This document shows, one piece after another, positions 1-7,403 of a stretch of 64,000 nt of DNA. Source of the stretch: Polycladidibacter hongkongensis (GTDB lineage Bacteria > Pseudomonadota > Alphaproteobacteria > Rhizobiales > Stappiaceae); contig NZ_LLWC01000003.1 in the NCBI RefSeq assembly GCF_001561995.1, positions 27,917-91,916 of the forward strand, given 5' to 3'. Made by a program: the position numbers and the translations under genes. The notes under the pieces were generated by a model, which saw only the letters and a list, made by a program, of their open reading frames with translations, had not been told where the DNA came from and made no database searches. Within the stretch, counting starts at the first letter, position 1, and each line of letters begins with the position of its first letter.

Positions 1-783
1 GTGAGTTTGTGGCAAGGCGGCAATGATTGGCTGCCCATCCAAAGACAGTATTTTGCAGGTAATATTAAAGACCTGAGAAATTGTGGTCTCGTTCAAGACT
101 TCGGTAACGCTGCCTTGCTTTGCGATTTGGCCTTTTTCAAAGAGGACAACATGATCGGCGTAGCGCGCAGCAAGATTAAGATCGTGTAGGACTACGATTA
201 TATTGCGACCTTGCTGTCTATTCATGCGATGTACTAACTCTAAAACGTCAAGAGCATGGGCGATGTCCAGATGATTAGTTGGTTCATCAAACAGAATTGT
301 GTGGGATTGCTGCGAAAGCACCATGGCGATCCAGGCCCGCTGTGCCTGCCCCCCAGAAAGAGATCCAATTGGTGTTTGTGCAAGCTTGGTCATTCCAGTT
401 GCCAGCAAAGCTTCTTCACAGGCTGCTTTATCCAAGGCAGAGGGTCCGGTAAAGGGTTTGCGATGTGCAAAACGCCCCATCATTACAAGGTCCTTAACCA
501 ACGTATCCTCTGGCGCCTCGGGGGTTTGGGTGAGCAAAGCGATGTTCTTTGCAAGCTCTCTGGCGCTCCAGTCTTTAAGATCGCGTCCTAGCAGTTGAAT
601 GTTGCCGCTGGATAGGGGCAGGAGATGCCGCAGTGAACGCAAGGCAGTGGATTTACCACTGCCATTTGGCCCGCAAAACGCAATGACTTTTCCTGACGGT
701 AAACTCAGGTCAAGTCCCTCAAAGACAGGGTGCCCATCATAGCCGGCACTGGCGGCTTGCATCTGAAAAAGAGTGTCAGGCAT
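1..783 (-). CDS. Iron-siderophore-type ABC transporter ATP-binding protein (C-terminal end beyond window)
   Basis: Reading the minus strand from the ATG at 783 gives 261 uninterrupted codons to the window edge, so only a few C-terminal residues are missing if the family length of about 255-270 holds. Walker A (GPNGSGKST), the LSGGQAQRAW signature, Walker B (ILFDEPTNHLD) and the H-loop (VVLHDLNLAARYADH) are all visible. It is the FepC/FhuC type that powers ferric siderophore, haem or B12 uptake from the cytoplasmic side. Its start overlaps the stop of the upstream FecCD permease by 8 bp, so the two are translationally coupled. Substrate cannot be told from sequence alone. Confidence 0.9.
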   Translation of the reverse strand, partial: MPDTLFQMQAASAGYDGHPVFEGLDLSLPSGKVIAFCGPNGSGKSTALRSLRHLLPLSSGNIQLLGRDLKDWSARELAKNIALLTQTPEAPEDTLVKDLVMMGRFAHRKPFTGPSALDKAACEEALLATGMTKLAQTPIGSLSGGQAQRAWIAMVLSQQSHTILFDEPTNHLDIAHALDVLELVHRMNRQQGRNIIVVLHDLNLAARYADHVVLFEKGQIAKQGSVTEVLNETTISQVFNITCKILSLDGQPIIAALPQTH

Positions 784-1813
784 TGATCGCCCTCCGCTTG
801 GTCAGCAGGAAGAGAAACAGCGGTGCGCTGATAAAAGCAGTTAACGCCCCAGCCGGTAGCTCCAGAGGGGGAAGGCTGACACGTGCGATGATATCAGCGG
901 CTAAAACAAGCGCAGCGCCAGATAAAGCGGTAACCGCAAGATAGCTTGCGACTTTTTCTCCCACAATCAGGCGTGCAATATGGGGTGAAACCAAGCCGAC
1001 AAAACCCAGTGCGCCGACAAAGGCGACAGCAATGCTGGTGAGGTACACGCTTAGCAGCAGCAGCACCAATTGTGATCTGCCTAGGTTTAAGCCGGTAGCG
1101 CGTGCAGTAAGCGGATCCAGCCGCAGTTGAAACAGTGATCGTGCCATGCAGCCGAGCAGAGGCAAAGCAACGGCAAGCGCGCCAAACAGAATGGCCACAT
1201 CGCTCCAATGAGCCGTGCTTACCGATCCTGTAAGCCATATCTTGGCTTGAGAGGCCCGATGTATCGGACCAAGAATCATCAGCAGGACCACCAGAGCTTT
1301 TGCCAGCGCCGCCATGGCAATGCCGTAAAGAATAAGAGACAGGGGGGAACGCTTGGGATCTGAAAGCGTTAGTGCTCCTGTGACGAGGGTGAAGAGCAAC
1401 GCGCCAACGATGGAGGCTACGGGCATCCAGTGGATCGATAGCTGTAAGGCGCTTGTTTGATCGGAAATCAACCAGAGGAACACCAGAGTTCCAACTGCCG
1501 TGCCGTCGGTAACGCCAAGCACTGAGGGAGCTGCCAAGGGATTTCTGACAGTGCGTTGAAGTATGGCGCCTGCCAGGGCAAGTGCGCAACCACTTAGCAG
1601 TGCAAGCAGAACACGCGGCAGGCGCAGCTTCCACAAGATGATATAGTCGGCGCGCTTGCCCTCACCCAGCAGCGCAGCAATGACTCGCTCTGGCGGCATA
1701 AAGCTAGCGCCTATGCCAGCGCCCGCAATAATGAGGATTGTCAGCACGACGAGCAGTCCGCAAATCGCTAGTGTTTGCCGGTTTTTTGCAAAGACTGTGT
1801 TTTCACAGAGCAT
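776..1813 (-). CDS. FecCD-family iron-siderophore ABC permease
   Basis: 345 residues with about nine to ten hydrophobic segments and the usual FecCD landmarks: RLPRVLLALLSGCALALAGAILQ near the N-terminus, GLVSPHIARLIVG for the coupling helix that contacts the ATPase, and an intact C-terminal ELPAGALTAFISAPLFLFLL block. It forms the inner-membrane channel for a ferric chelate together with the neighbouring permease. It starts 2 bp after the ancestral stop position of the upstream permease (1816-1818) and overlaps the ATPase start downstream, so the three form one minus-strand operon. Confidence 0.92.
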   Translation of the reverse strand: MLCENTVFAKNRQTLAICGLLVVLTILIIAGAGIGASFMPPERVIAALLGEGKRADYIILWKLRLPRVLLALLSGCALALAGAILQRTVRNPLAAPSVLGVTDGTAVGTLVFLWLISDQTSALQLSIHWMPVASIVGALLFTLVTGALTLSDPKRSPLSLILYGIAMAALAKALVVLLMILGPIHRASQAKIWLTGSVSTAHWSDVAILFGALAVALPLLGCMARSLFQLRLDPLTARATGLNLGRSQLVLLLLSVYLTSIAVAFVGALGFVGLVSPHIARLIVGEKVASYLAVTALSGAALVLAADIIARVSLPPLELPAGALTAFISAPLFLFLLTKRRAINA

Positions 1814-1838
1814 GGCTAGCCTTGCCTCTTGCGTCTTA

Positions 1839-2747
1839 TCAGTGACACCAGCATGGGTGCGCCAAAACGGCGGCTAGCAGGACAGTTGTTACGGCAAGTG
1901 AGGCGTGCCCTGTATTTGGAGTTATGCGCTTGGCAAGATGAGGCGCAACAAGGCCTAGAAAGACAATGGGACCAGCAATTGCAACAGCTGCCGCAGCCAA
2001 GCTCGCCCCTAACGCGAGGAAGCCGAGGCGTGTAGGCAAAACGGCGACGCCAAGTGCGGCGGCACTTTCGTCATCCATTTTCATTGCGTCCAGCGAACCT
2101 GCAAAGTAAAGCGTGGCGAGCATGCCAGTTAGCAAAACCGGCAGAGCCAATTGCAGCAGCGCAAGCTCACGGTCTGCAAAGCTGCCTGCAAGCCAAAAGA
2201 GTAAGTCTTCCAAAGCGCTTTCATTGGTAATCAGTACCAGCTGGGTGAGAGAGGAAAGCATCGCAGCGAGCGTCACCCCTGCCAGCAGCACGGCAACCGG
2301 GCTCATCCCCTTATGCAGGCTACCTGATACCGTAAACACCACCAGCATCGTCAGGATTGCACCAAGGAATGCTGCGAGCGCGATCTCCCAAAGATTGGTG
2401 GTTCCTGTCAGGGTAAGCGCAAGGACTACGGCAAAGGCGGCACCGGTATTGACACCCAAGAGGCCGGGTTCTGCAAGCGGATTGCGTGTCACGGATTGCA
2501 AGTGTAGCCCTGAAAGTCCAAGCAAAGCGCCACATGTGATTGCAATAATGCTGCGGGGTAGACGTAACCGGGTGATTACAAGGTCTTCTGCTGTTTTCGC
2601 ATCTTGTAAAGCGCCCCAGACAACCTTTGGGGAATAGAAGTGCAGGCCAATATGCAAACTAGCCAACCAAGCAACGACCAAGCCAAAGATTAGCAGGATG
2701 TTCATTTGCAGTGGCGAGGTTGAGTGCCTGCGAAAACCCATTGACAT
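1839..2747 (-). CDS. FecCD-family ABC permease, C-terminus lost by frameshifting deletion
   Basis: 302 residues. The N-terminal and central regions are normal FecCD (RLPRSIIAITCGALLGLSG, GLVAPHLAKRI), but after LLAAVLA the frame runs into HPCWCH and stops. In another frame immediately afterwards one reads GAPMLVSLIRRKRQG and a TAG at 1816-1818, which is the standard FecCD C-terminal tail and ends just before the next gene. About 25 codons containing the conserved ELPxGxxTAxI segment are therefore missing, and the deletion is not a multiple of three. The last membrane helix would be absent, so the importer may be inactive. ATG at 2705 (MNILLIF) is an alternative start. Confidence 0.85.
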   Translation of the reverse strand: MSMGFRRHSTSPLQMNILLIFGLVVAWLASLHIGLHFYSPKVVWGALQDAKTAEDLVITRLRLPRSIIAITCGALLGLSGLHLQSVTRNPLAEPGLLGVNTGAAFAVVLALTLTGTTNLWEIALAAFLGAILTMLVVFTVSGSLHKGMSPVAVLLAGVTLAAMLSSLTQLVLITNESALEDLLFWLAGSFADRELALLQLALPVLLTGMLATLYFAGSLDAMKMDDESAAALGVAVLPTRLGFLALGASLAAAAVAIAGPIVFLGLVAPHLAKRITPNTGHASLAVTTVLLAAVLAHPCWCH

Positions 2748-2768
2748 TTGTGTAGTATTCCGATTTTA

Positions 2769-2789
2769 AGTTGAATTGAATAATCAACT
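2769..2789. promoter_or_regulatory. Inverted repeat in the divergent iron-uptake promoter region
   Basis: AGTTGA at 2769-2774 and TCAACT at 2784-2789 are perfect inverted arms around a 9-bp A/T-rich centre. They lie between the divergent permease (start 2747) and binding-protein (start 2942) genes, where an iron-responsive repressor site would be expected. No specific Fur, Irr or RirA consensus can be claimed. Confidence 0.35.
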
Positions 2790-2941
2790 ATTCTTAGCCA
2801 ATCCACAAGTGATCAGCCAGTAGAATTACGCAGCCAAAAAAATGTTGGTCTTTCAATGCTCGCTTATGTGGTGTTGTCACTACCCCTCGGTTTTTTGGCA
2901 ATATTGGGCATGGCTGCCCATATGAAATAGGTGGATTAACA

Positions 2942-3847
2942 ATGTTAAAGCAGGCATTTCTTGCGGCAATTACAGTCTTAGCGCTCTTTGCTGGGCCAGT
3001 GCAGGCGCGTGAAATAAAGCATGCGATGGGCACAACGGAAGTGCCGGATGCACCAAAGCGAGTTGTTGTATTGACCAACGAAGGCACAGAGGCCCTCATT
3101 GCCTTGGGTGTTGTTCCTGTTGGCGCTTCCAACAGCTGGAACGGCAATCCGTGGTGGAAGCACATCTCTGATGTCATGGTTGATGCTGACCCACTTGGCA
3201 AAGAAAACTCTATTAATCTGGAGTTGGTTGCTGCACTTGAGCCAGACTTGATTATCAGCAATAAGCTGCGTCATGAAGCGATCTATCCGCAGCTGTCCGC
3301 TATTGCTCCCACTGTCGCCTCTGAGCGTCTAAAAGGCGACTGGAAGGTTAATTTCAGGCTTTATGCACAAACTCTTGGTCTTAGCGAAAAAGGTGATGCG
3401 TTGATCAAGGACTACGAGGCGCGTGTTGCAGCGCTGAGCGGCGCGCTGGCTTATAAGCTGCAGGAAAAAGTGTCAGTTGTCCGCTTTGTACCTGGTCAGA
3501 TTCGGATCTATCAGCTGGATAGCTTTTCAGGTGTTGTGCTGAAGGATATTGGCTTTAAGCGACCAGAAAACCAGAATGTAGAGAAGTTTGCGATCCGTAC
3601 CGGTAAAGAGAGCATTCCAGACATGGATGGCGACCGGATTTTTTACTTCACCTATGACAATGGCAATGGTGATGGCAATGCGCTGCGAGAAGACGTGCTG
3701 GCTGATCCGTTGTGGCAATCGCTATCTGCTGTCAAGGCAGGCCGCGTACATGCTGTGAGCGACGCTATCTGGAATACCGCCGGTGGTGTATTGGCGGCGC
3801 GTAAGATGCTGGATAACGTAGCAAAGATCTATTCTGTCGAGCCGTAA
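2942..3847 (+). CDS. Periplasmic ferric-siderophore-type binding protein
   Basis: 301 residues with a signal peptide ending near VQA-RE at about residue 23. It belongs to the FecB/FhuD/BtuF class: PKRVVVLTNEGTEALIALGVVPVGAS is the typical first strand-helix, ALEPDLIISNKLRHEAIYPQLSAIAPTV follows, and the long central helix links the two lobes. It captures the ferric ligand and delivers it to the FecCD permeases. It is transcribed away from the permease/ATPase operon and ends at a strong terminator. Confidence 0.88.
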   Translation: MLKQAFLAAITVLALFAGPVQAREIKHAMGTTEVPDAPKRVVVLTNEGTEALIALGVVPVGASNSWNGNPWWKHISDVMVDADPLGKENSINLELVAALEPDLIISNKLRHEAIYPQLSAIAPTVASERLKGDWKVNFRLYAQTLGLSEKGDALIKDYEARVAALSGALAYKLQEKVSVVRFVPGQIRIYQLDSFSGVVLKDIGFKRPENQNVEKFAIRTGKESIPDMDGDRIFYFTYDNGNGDGNALREDVLADPLWQSLSAVKAGRVHAVSDAIWNTAGGVLAARKMLDNVAKIYSVEP

Positions 3848-3862
3848 CTTAAACCAATAAAA

Positions 3863-3897
3863 AAGGCGGTCGGTATGGAGAGCCGACCGCCTTTTTT
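3863..3897. terminator. Terminator between convergent genes
   Basis: GGCGGTCGG (from 3865) pairs with CCGACCGCC around a short loop and is flanked by an A-run and a T-run, so it can stop transcription from both the binding-protein gene and torA. Confidence 0.85.
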
Positions 3898-3913
3898 GCC
3901 AAGCGATAAACTG

Positions 3914-6583
3914 TTAGTTCGCGTCGGCTGCATTTTTCATTAGGTAATCCATCACCAGTGCCGCTTCGTCTTCATCCAGACCAGCACGGGGGAACATGGA
4001 CGGGGTGATGCCCTTCCATTGCTGTCGGGTGAAGTGGGAGACTTCGCGCGGACCATGACAGACGGTGCAGCGTTCGTAGAACAGCTTTTCGCCCGGGCTC
4101 ATATCTGCATAGAGCTTTTCGGTCAATTCATAGAGACGATCCAGACCCAACTTGTCCTCGTCAATCTCGGTTAGGGCGTAATCATCGATGATCGCCGGCT
4201 TGTCATAGGCAGTATTCGGCCCTTCCGGATCAGTACACTTGCGCATTTCAACAAGAGTGGTGTTGGCGGTTGTCGCTTCACTAAGACCAGAAGAGCGCTG
4301 TGTTGAGGTTAGGAAATTCACAAGACCTGAGTTACAGCGGCCTTTGCTATCCAGTTGTGGCCAGCAGCCTTCATAGATAGAGACCACACCCGGCATGATT
4401 TCGTCGGAAACGACCGCACCTGCGATGACTGTTCCGCGCTCATTGTACAGCTCTACCAGATCGCCATCCGCAATTCCGCGCTCGGCTGCATCTTGTTCGT
4501 TGATGCGTACCGGTTCGCGGCCCTGTACCTTGTAAAGACCCCGCAAGGTTTCTGATTGGTCCATCTGGCTATGCAGGCGGAACCAAGGGTGAGGGGAGAC
4601 GACGTGCAGCTGACCCTTCTTGGCAACACCAAGATACTCGTGCTTTTCCATCCACATAGGCATGCCCGGGCAATCGTCAATGTCCATGTTGGCGATGTTT
4701 TCACAGAACATTTCAATTTTACCGGAAGCGGTATGCAGCGGATTGGCCTGTGGATCCTCGTAGAAAGCGCCATGGCGGGTCCACTGACGGGCTTCTTCCG
4801 GCACTTCCATAAGTGCGTAACCTTTCTTCCAGAACTCTTCGAAAGGCGTGTCCTTGGCGGCAGAAGAGCGCTCATAGGCGTTCTGCACATGGGTCATGTA
4901 GTCGTCACTGTTGGTGAACTGTGCCCACAGGCCGAGCTTGTCGGCTAGACCCTCAAAGATTTCATAGTCAGACAAGCTCTCGCCAATCGGTTCGATGACC
5001 TTTTTCATGGCGTAGACACGATCATTGGAATAGGTGCCGCCAGATGTAATGTCATCGCGCTCCAAGGTGGAGGAGGCAGGCAGCACGATATCGGCCCAAC
5101 GGGTCGCTGCTGTCCACCAAATATCGACACTAACGATTGTCTCGACTTTTTCCAGTGCGCGGATAAGGCGGTTTGTGTCCTGCTGGTGCGACATGAAGTT
5201 GTTGCCTGCATTGAAAATCATCTTCACATCTGGATAGGTGTAGGTGTTGCCGTTGTAGAACACCTCTTTACCCGGGTTTTCTAGCATCTCGGTGATGCGG
5301 GACGCCGGGCAAACACCTTTTACCCAGTTCCGCCCCTGGCTGAGGCCGGATGGCGTGGATTTGCCAGATTGCGGCATGCCGCCATTGCCGTAGTGCCAAG
5401 AGAAGCCGACGCCTTGACCTTTCTTGCCGATTTTACCAGTCAGCGCCGCGAAGTTAATAATCGCCCAGTGGGTCATCTCGCCATGTTGTGCCCTTTGCAA
5501 GGACCATGCGCCAGCAATCTCAGTGCGAGATTTGGCCAAGAGTTCGGCTAGCTCGCGGATTTTGTCGGCTTCGATACCGGTAATTTTTGCAGCCCACTCA
5601 GGTGTTTTGGGCTCTTTGTCTGTTTCGCCCTTAACGTAGGCAATCCACTTGTCCGCACCGACGGTGTATTTTTCGATGTAGGCTCTATCTTCCAGCCCTT
5701 GTTCCAGCACGTGGTAAGCCATGGCAAGGAACAGGGCCACATCTGTGTTTGGTACAATGCGAACCCAGTCCGCATCCATGTATTGATCTGTTGCGGTGCG
5801 TTGCGGGTTGATGGAGATAAACTTGACGCCTGCGTCACGGATTTCTTCCCAGTGCGCATACATGCCATGATCTGCCACGCGGTATTCAACGCGGTTGTTT
5901 TTGATCGGGTCACAGCCAACCAGAACAAATACCTCGGTGTGATCGCGGATTGTTTCCCAAGCAGATTGTGCGGAGTAAACCTCCATATCGCCAATGATAT
6001 GGGGCAGGGACACTTGGCTTGCACCAGCAGACCAGTCACCTTGCGTATTGGTGCATCCGCCCATGAGGTTCAAAAGACGGCCTTGCAACACATTCGGGCG
6101 GAAGACACCAGCATTTGACCAGCCGCCATAGGATGAGGAGAAGATCGCTTCGTTGCCGTGGTTGGTGGCCGTATCCAGCAGGGCTTTGGCCGCTAGGCTG
6201 TAGGCAGTATCCCAGTCCACCTGCACATAGGGTTCCTTGCCGCGCAACTCTGGCTTTACATCGCCGTTTTCCCAGCCCTCTAGGTAGGATTTGCGTACCA
6301 TCGGGTAGTTGATGCGTGACTTGTCATAGGTGCGGTCTTTTACACCGTAGGCCATCATCTCGGTCGGGCGTGCGTCCAGCTCCATCATGTTGCTAATGCC
6401 GACCAATTTGCCATCACGTACAACGGCTTCGAATGGGCCGAAATGCGATGCGTGGAAAACGCGGTCAGGGAAAGAGTTCGGGTCGATGGAGGCGAAACTG
6501 GTTGAGCCAAGCAAGCTGGTTGAGCCGACAAAGGCGGCGCTACCTTGCAAAAATCTACGGCGGGTAGGGCTGGCGAAAGACAT
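3914..6583 (-). CDS. torA: TorA-type TMAO reductase with C-terminal haem c motif
   Basis: 889 residues from the ATG at 6583, chosen because GGAG lies 6-8 bases upstream and because a Tat signal follows at once (TRRRFLQGSAAF). The ATG at 6595 sits inside that ribosome site. It is a molybdenum bis-MGD enzyme of the DMSO/TMAO reductase family: SSYGGWSNAG carries the probable Mo-ligand serine, and WTAATRWADIVLPASSTLERDD and VSPHPWFRLHSQMD are family blocks. Residues about 839-843 read CTVCH, a covalent haem attachment site in a C-terminal extension that classical TorA lacks; it may replace part of a TorC-type electron donor. Neighbours torR, torS and torT fit TMAO respiration in the periplasm. 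No torD or torC is in the window. Confidence 0.88.
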   Translation of the reverse strand: MSFASPTRRRFLQGSAAFVGSTSLLGSTSFASIDPNSFPDRVFHASHFGPFEAVVRDGKLVGISNMMELDARPTEMMAYGVKDRTYDKSRINYPMVRKSYLEGWENGDVKPELRGKEPYVQVDWDTAYSLAAKALLDTATNHGNEAIFSSSYGGWSNAGVFRPNVLQGRLLNLMGGCTNTQGDWSAGASQVSLPHIIGDMEVYSAQSAWETIRDHTEVFVLVGCDPIKNNRVEYRVADHGMYAHWEEIRDAGVKFISINPQRTATDQYMDADWVRIVPNTDVALFLAMAYHVLEQGLEDRAYIEKYTVGADKWIAYVKGETDKEPKTPEWAAKITGIEADKIRELAELLAKSRTEIAGAWSLQRAQHGEMTHWAIINFAALTGKIGKKGQGVGFSWHYGNGGMPQSGKSTPSGLSQGRNWVKGVCPASRITEMLENPGKEVFYNGNTYTYPDVKMIFNAGNNFMSHQQDTNRLIRALEKVETIVSVDIWWTAATRWADIVLPASSTLERDDITSGGTYSNDRVYAMKKVIEPIGESLSDYEIFEGLADKLGLWAQFTNSDDYMTHVQNAYERSSAAKDTPFEEFWKKGYALMEVPEEARQWTRHGAFYEDPQANPLHTASGKIEMFCENIANMDIDDCPGMPMWMEKHEYLGVAKKGQLHVVSPHPWFRLHSQMDQSETLRGLYKVQGREPVRINEQDAAERGIADGDLVELYNERGTVIAGAVVSDEIMPGVVSIYEGCWPQLDSKGRCNSGLVNFLTSTQRSSGLSEATTANTTLVEMRKCTDPEGPNTAYDKPAIIDDYALTEIDEDKLGLDRLYELTEKLYADMSPGEKLFYERCTVCHGPREVSHFTRQQWKGITPSMFPRAGLDEDEAALVMDYLMKNAADAN

Positions 6584-6660
6584 TGTGATCTCCATATATT
6601 TTTCTTGCCCTAAAGGTATCCCCGGCATGCAACCAGCAGCCTTGACGCGGCGCAAAGGCA

Positions 6661-6690
6661 TTTGTAGGAAGATGTAAAGAGATGTAACAG
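6661..6690. promoter_or_regulatory. Tandem decamer repeats, candidate TorR (tor box) operator
   Basis: Three 10-bp units follow each other exactly: TTTGTAGGAA, GATGTAAAGA and GATGTAACAG. E. coli TorR binds tandem 10-bp direct repeats (tor boxes) upstream of torCAD; the sequence here differs but the spacing and place, between divergent torA and torR, fit. Confidence 0.5.
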
Positions 6691-6698
6691 GTTGGCAC

Positions 6699-7403
6699 AT
6701 GTCCCAACATATTCTGATTGTTGAAGATGATCGTACGACACGCATGCGCCTTTCCGCGTACTTGCGCGGCCTTGGCTACCGTATCAGTGAGGCGGGAAAT
6801 GCCGAGGAGATGGAGAGCGTTCTTTCGCTGGACCCGCCAGATTTGCTGCTTGTAGATATTAATCTAGATGGAAAAGATGGCCTAACAATTACCCGAGAGC
6901 AAAGAGCCCATTCGCGTGTCGGAATCATTTTACTCACCTCCCGTGATGATCAGGTTGATAAGATAATCGGTTTGGAGATGGGTGCAGATGACTACGTTAC
7001 CAAGCCGTTCGATAAACGTGAACTGGCCGCGCGAATCAAGAACCTTCTTAGCCGCATTGCAGATATTGGTCGGGTGCAATCCAGAGCGGTGCCGCTGGAG
7101 TATTTCGGGCCGTGGTGTTTTGATCGGATACGCCGGCGCTTGGTTTCAACAGCACGTACGGAGCAACTTACCCCTCAAGAATATGCAGTCATGACATTGC
7201 TTGCTGATCATCCGGGGCAGACTCTCAGCAGAGAGTGGTTACAGGAGAAAATCGGGCGCAGCCCCGCGCGGACAAATGATCGTATGATCGACGTAGTGGT
7301 GGGGCGTTTGCGTAAAAAAATCGAGAAAGATCCGTCAAATCCAGAGTGGATCTTGACCGAGCATGGTCAAGGCTATCATTTTGTCGATCCTTCGACCAAC
7401 TGA
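6699..7403 (+). CDS. torR: TorR-type OmpR-family response regulator
   Basis: 234 residues. Receiver domain at about 1-120 with the acidic pair D10/D11, phospho-acceptor D53 (LLLVDINLDG) and a conserved lysine in DYVTKPFD, followed by a winged-helix DNA-binding domain at about 135-230 (LTPQEYAVMTLLADHPGQTLSREWL). It is divergent from torA across a 115-bp region that holds tandem decamers, and its 3' end overlaps that of torS by 28 bp tail to tail. The TorR assignment rests on context with TorA, TorS and TorT; the fold itself is certain. Confidence 0.88.
   Translation: MSQHILIVEDDRTTRMRLSAYLRGLGYRISEAGNAEEMESVLSLDPPDLLLVDINLDGKDGLTITREQRAHSRVGIILLTSRDDQVDKIIGLEMGADDYVTKPFDKRELAARIKNLLSRIADIGRVQSRAVPLEYFGPWCFDRIRRRLVSTARTEQLTPQEYAVMTLLADHPGQTLSREWLQEKIGRSPARTNDRMIDVVVGRLRKKIEKDPSNPEWILTEHGQGYHFVDPSTN

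Noticed and set aside
6584..6745. N-terminal extension of torA from the upstream start at 6745
   Set aside because: It would read through the tandem decamers and the torR promoter region, and the Tat signal follows the ATG at 6583, which has its own ribosome site.
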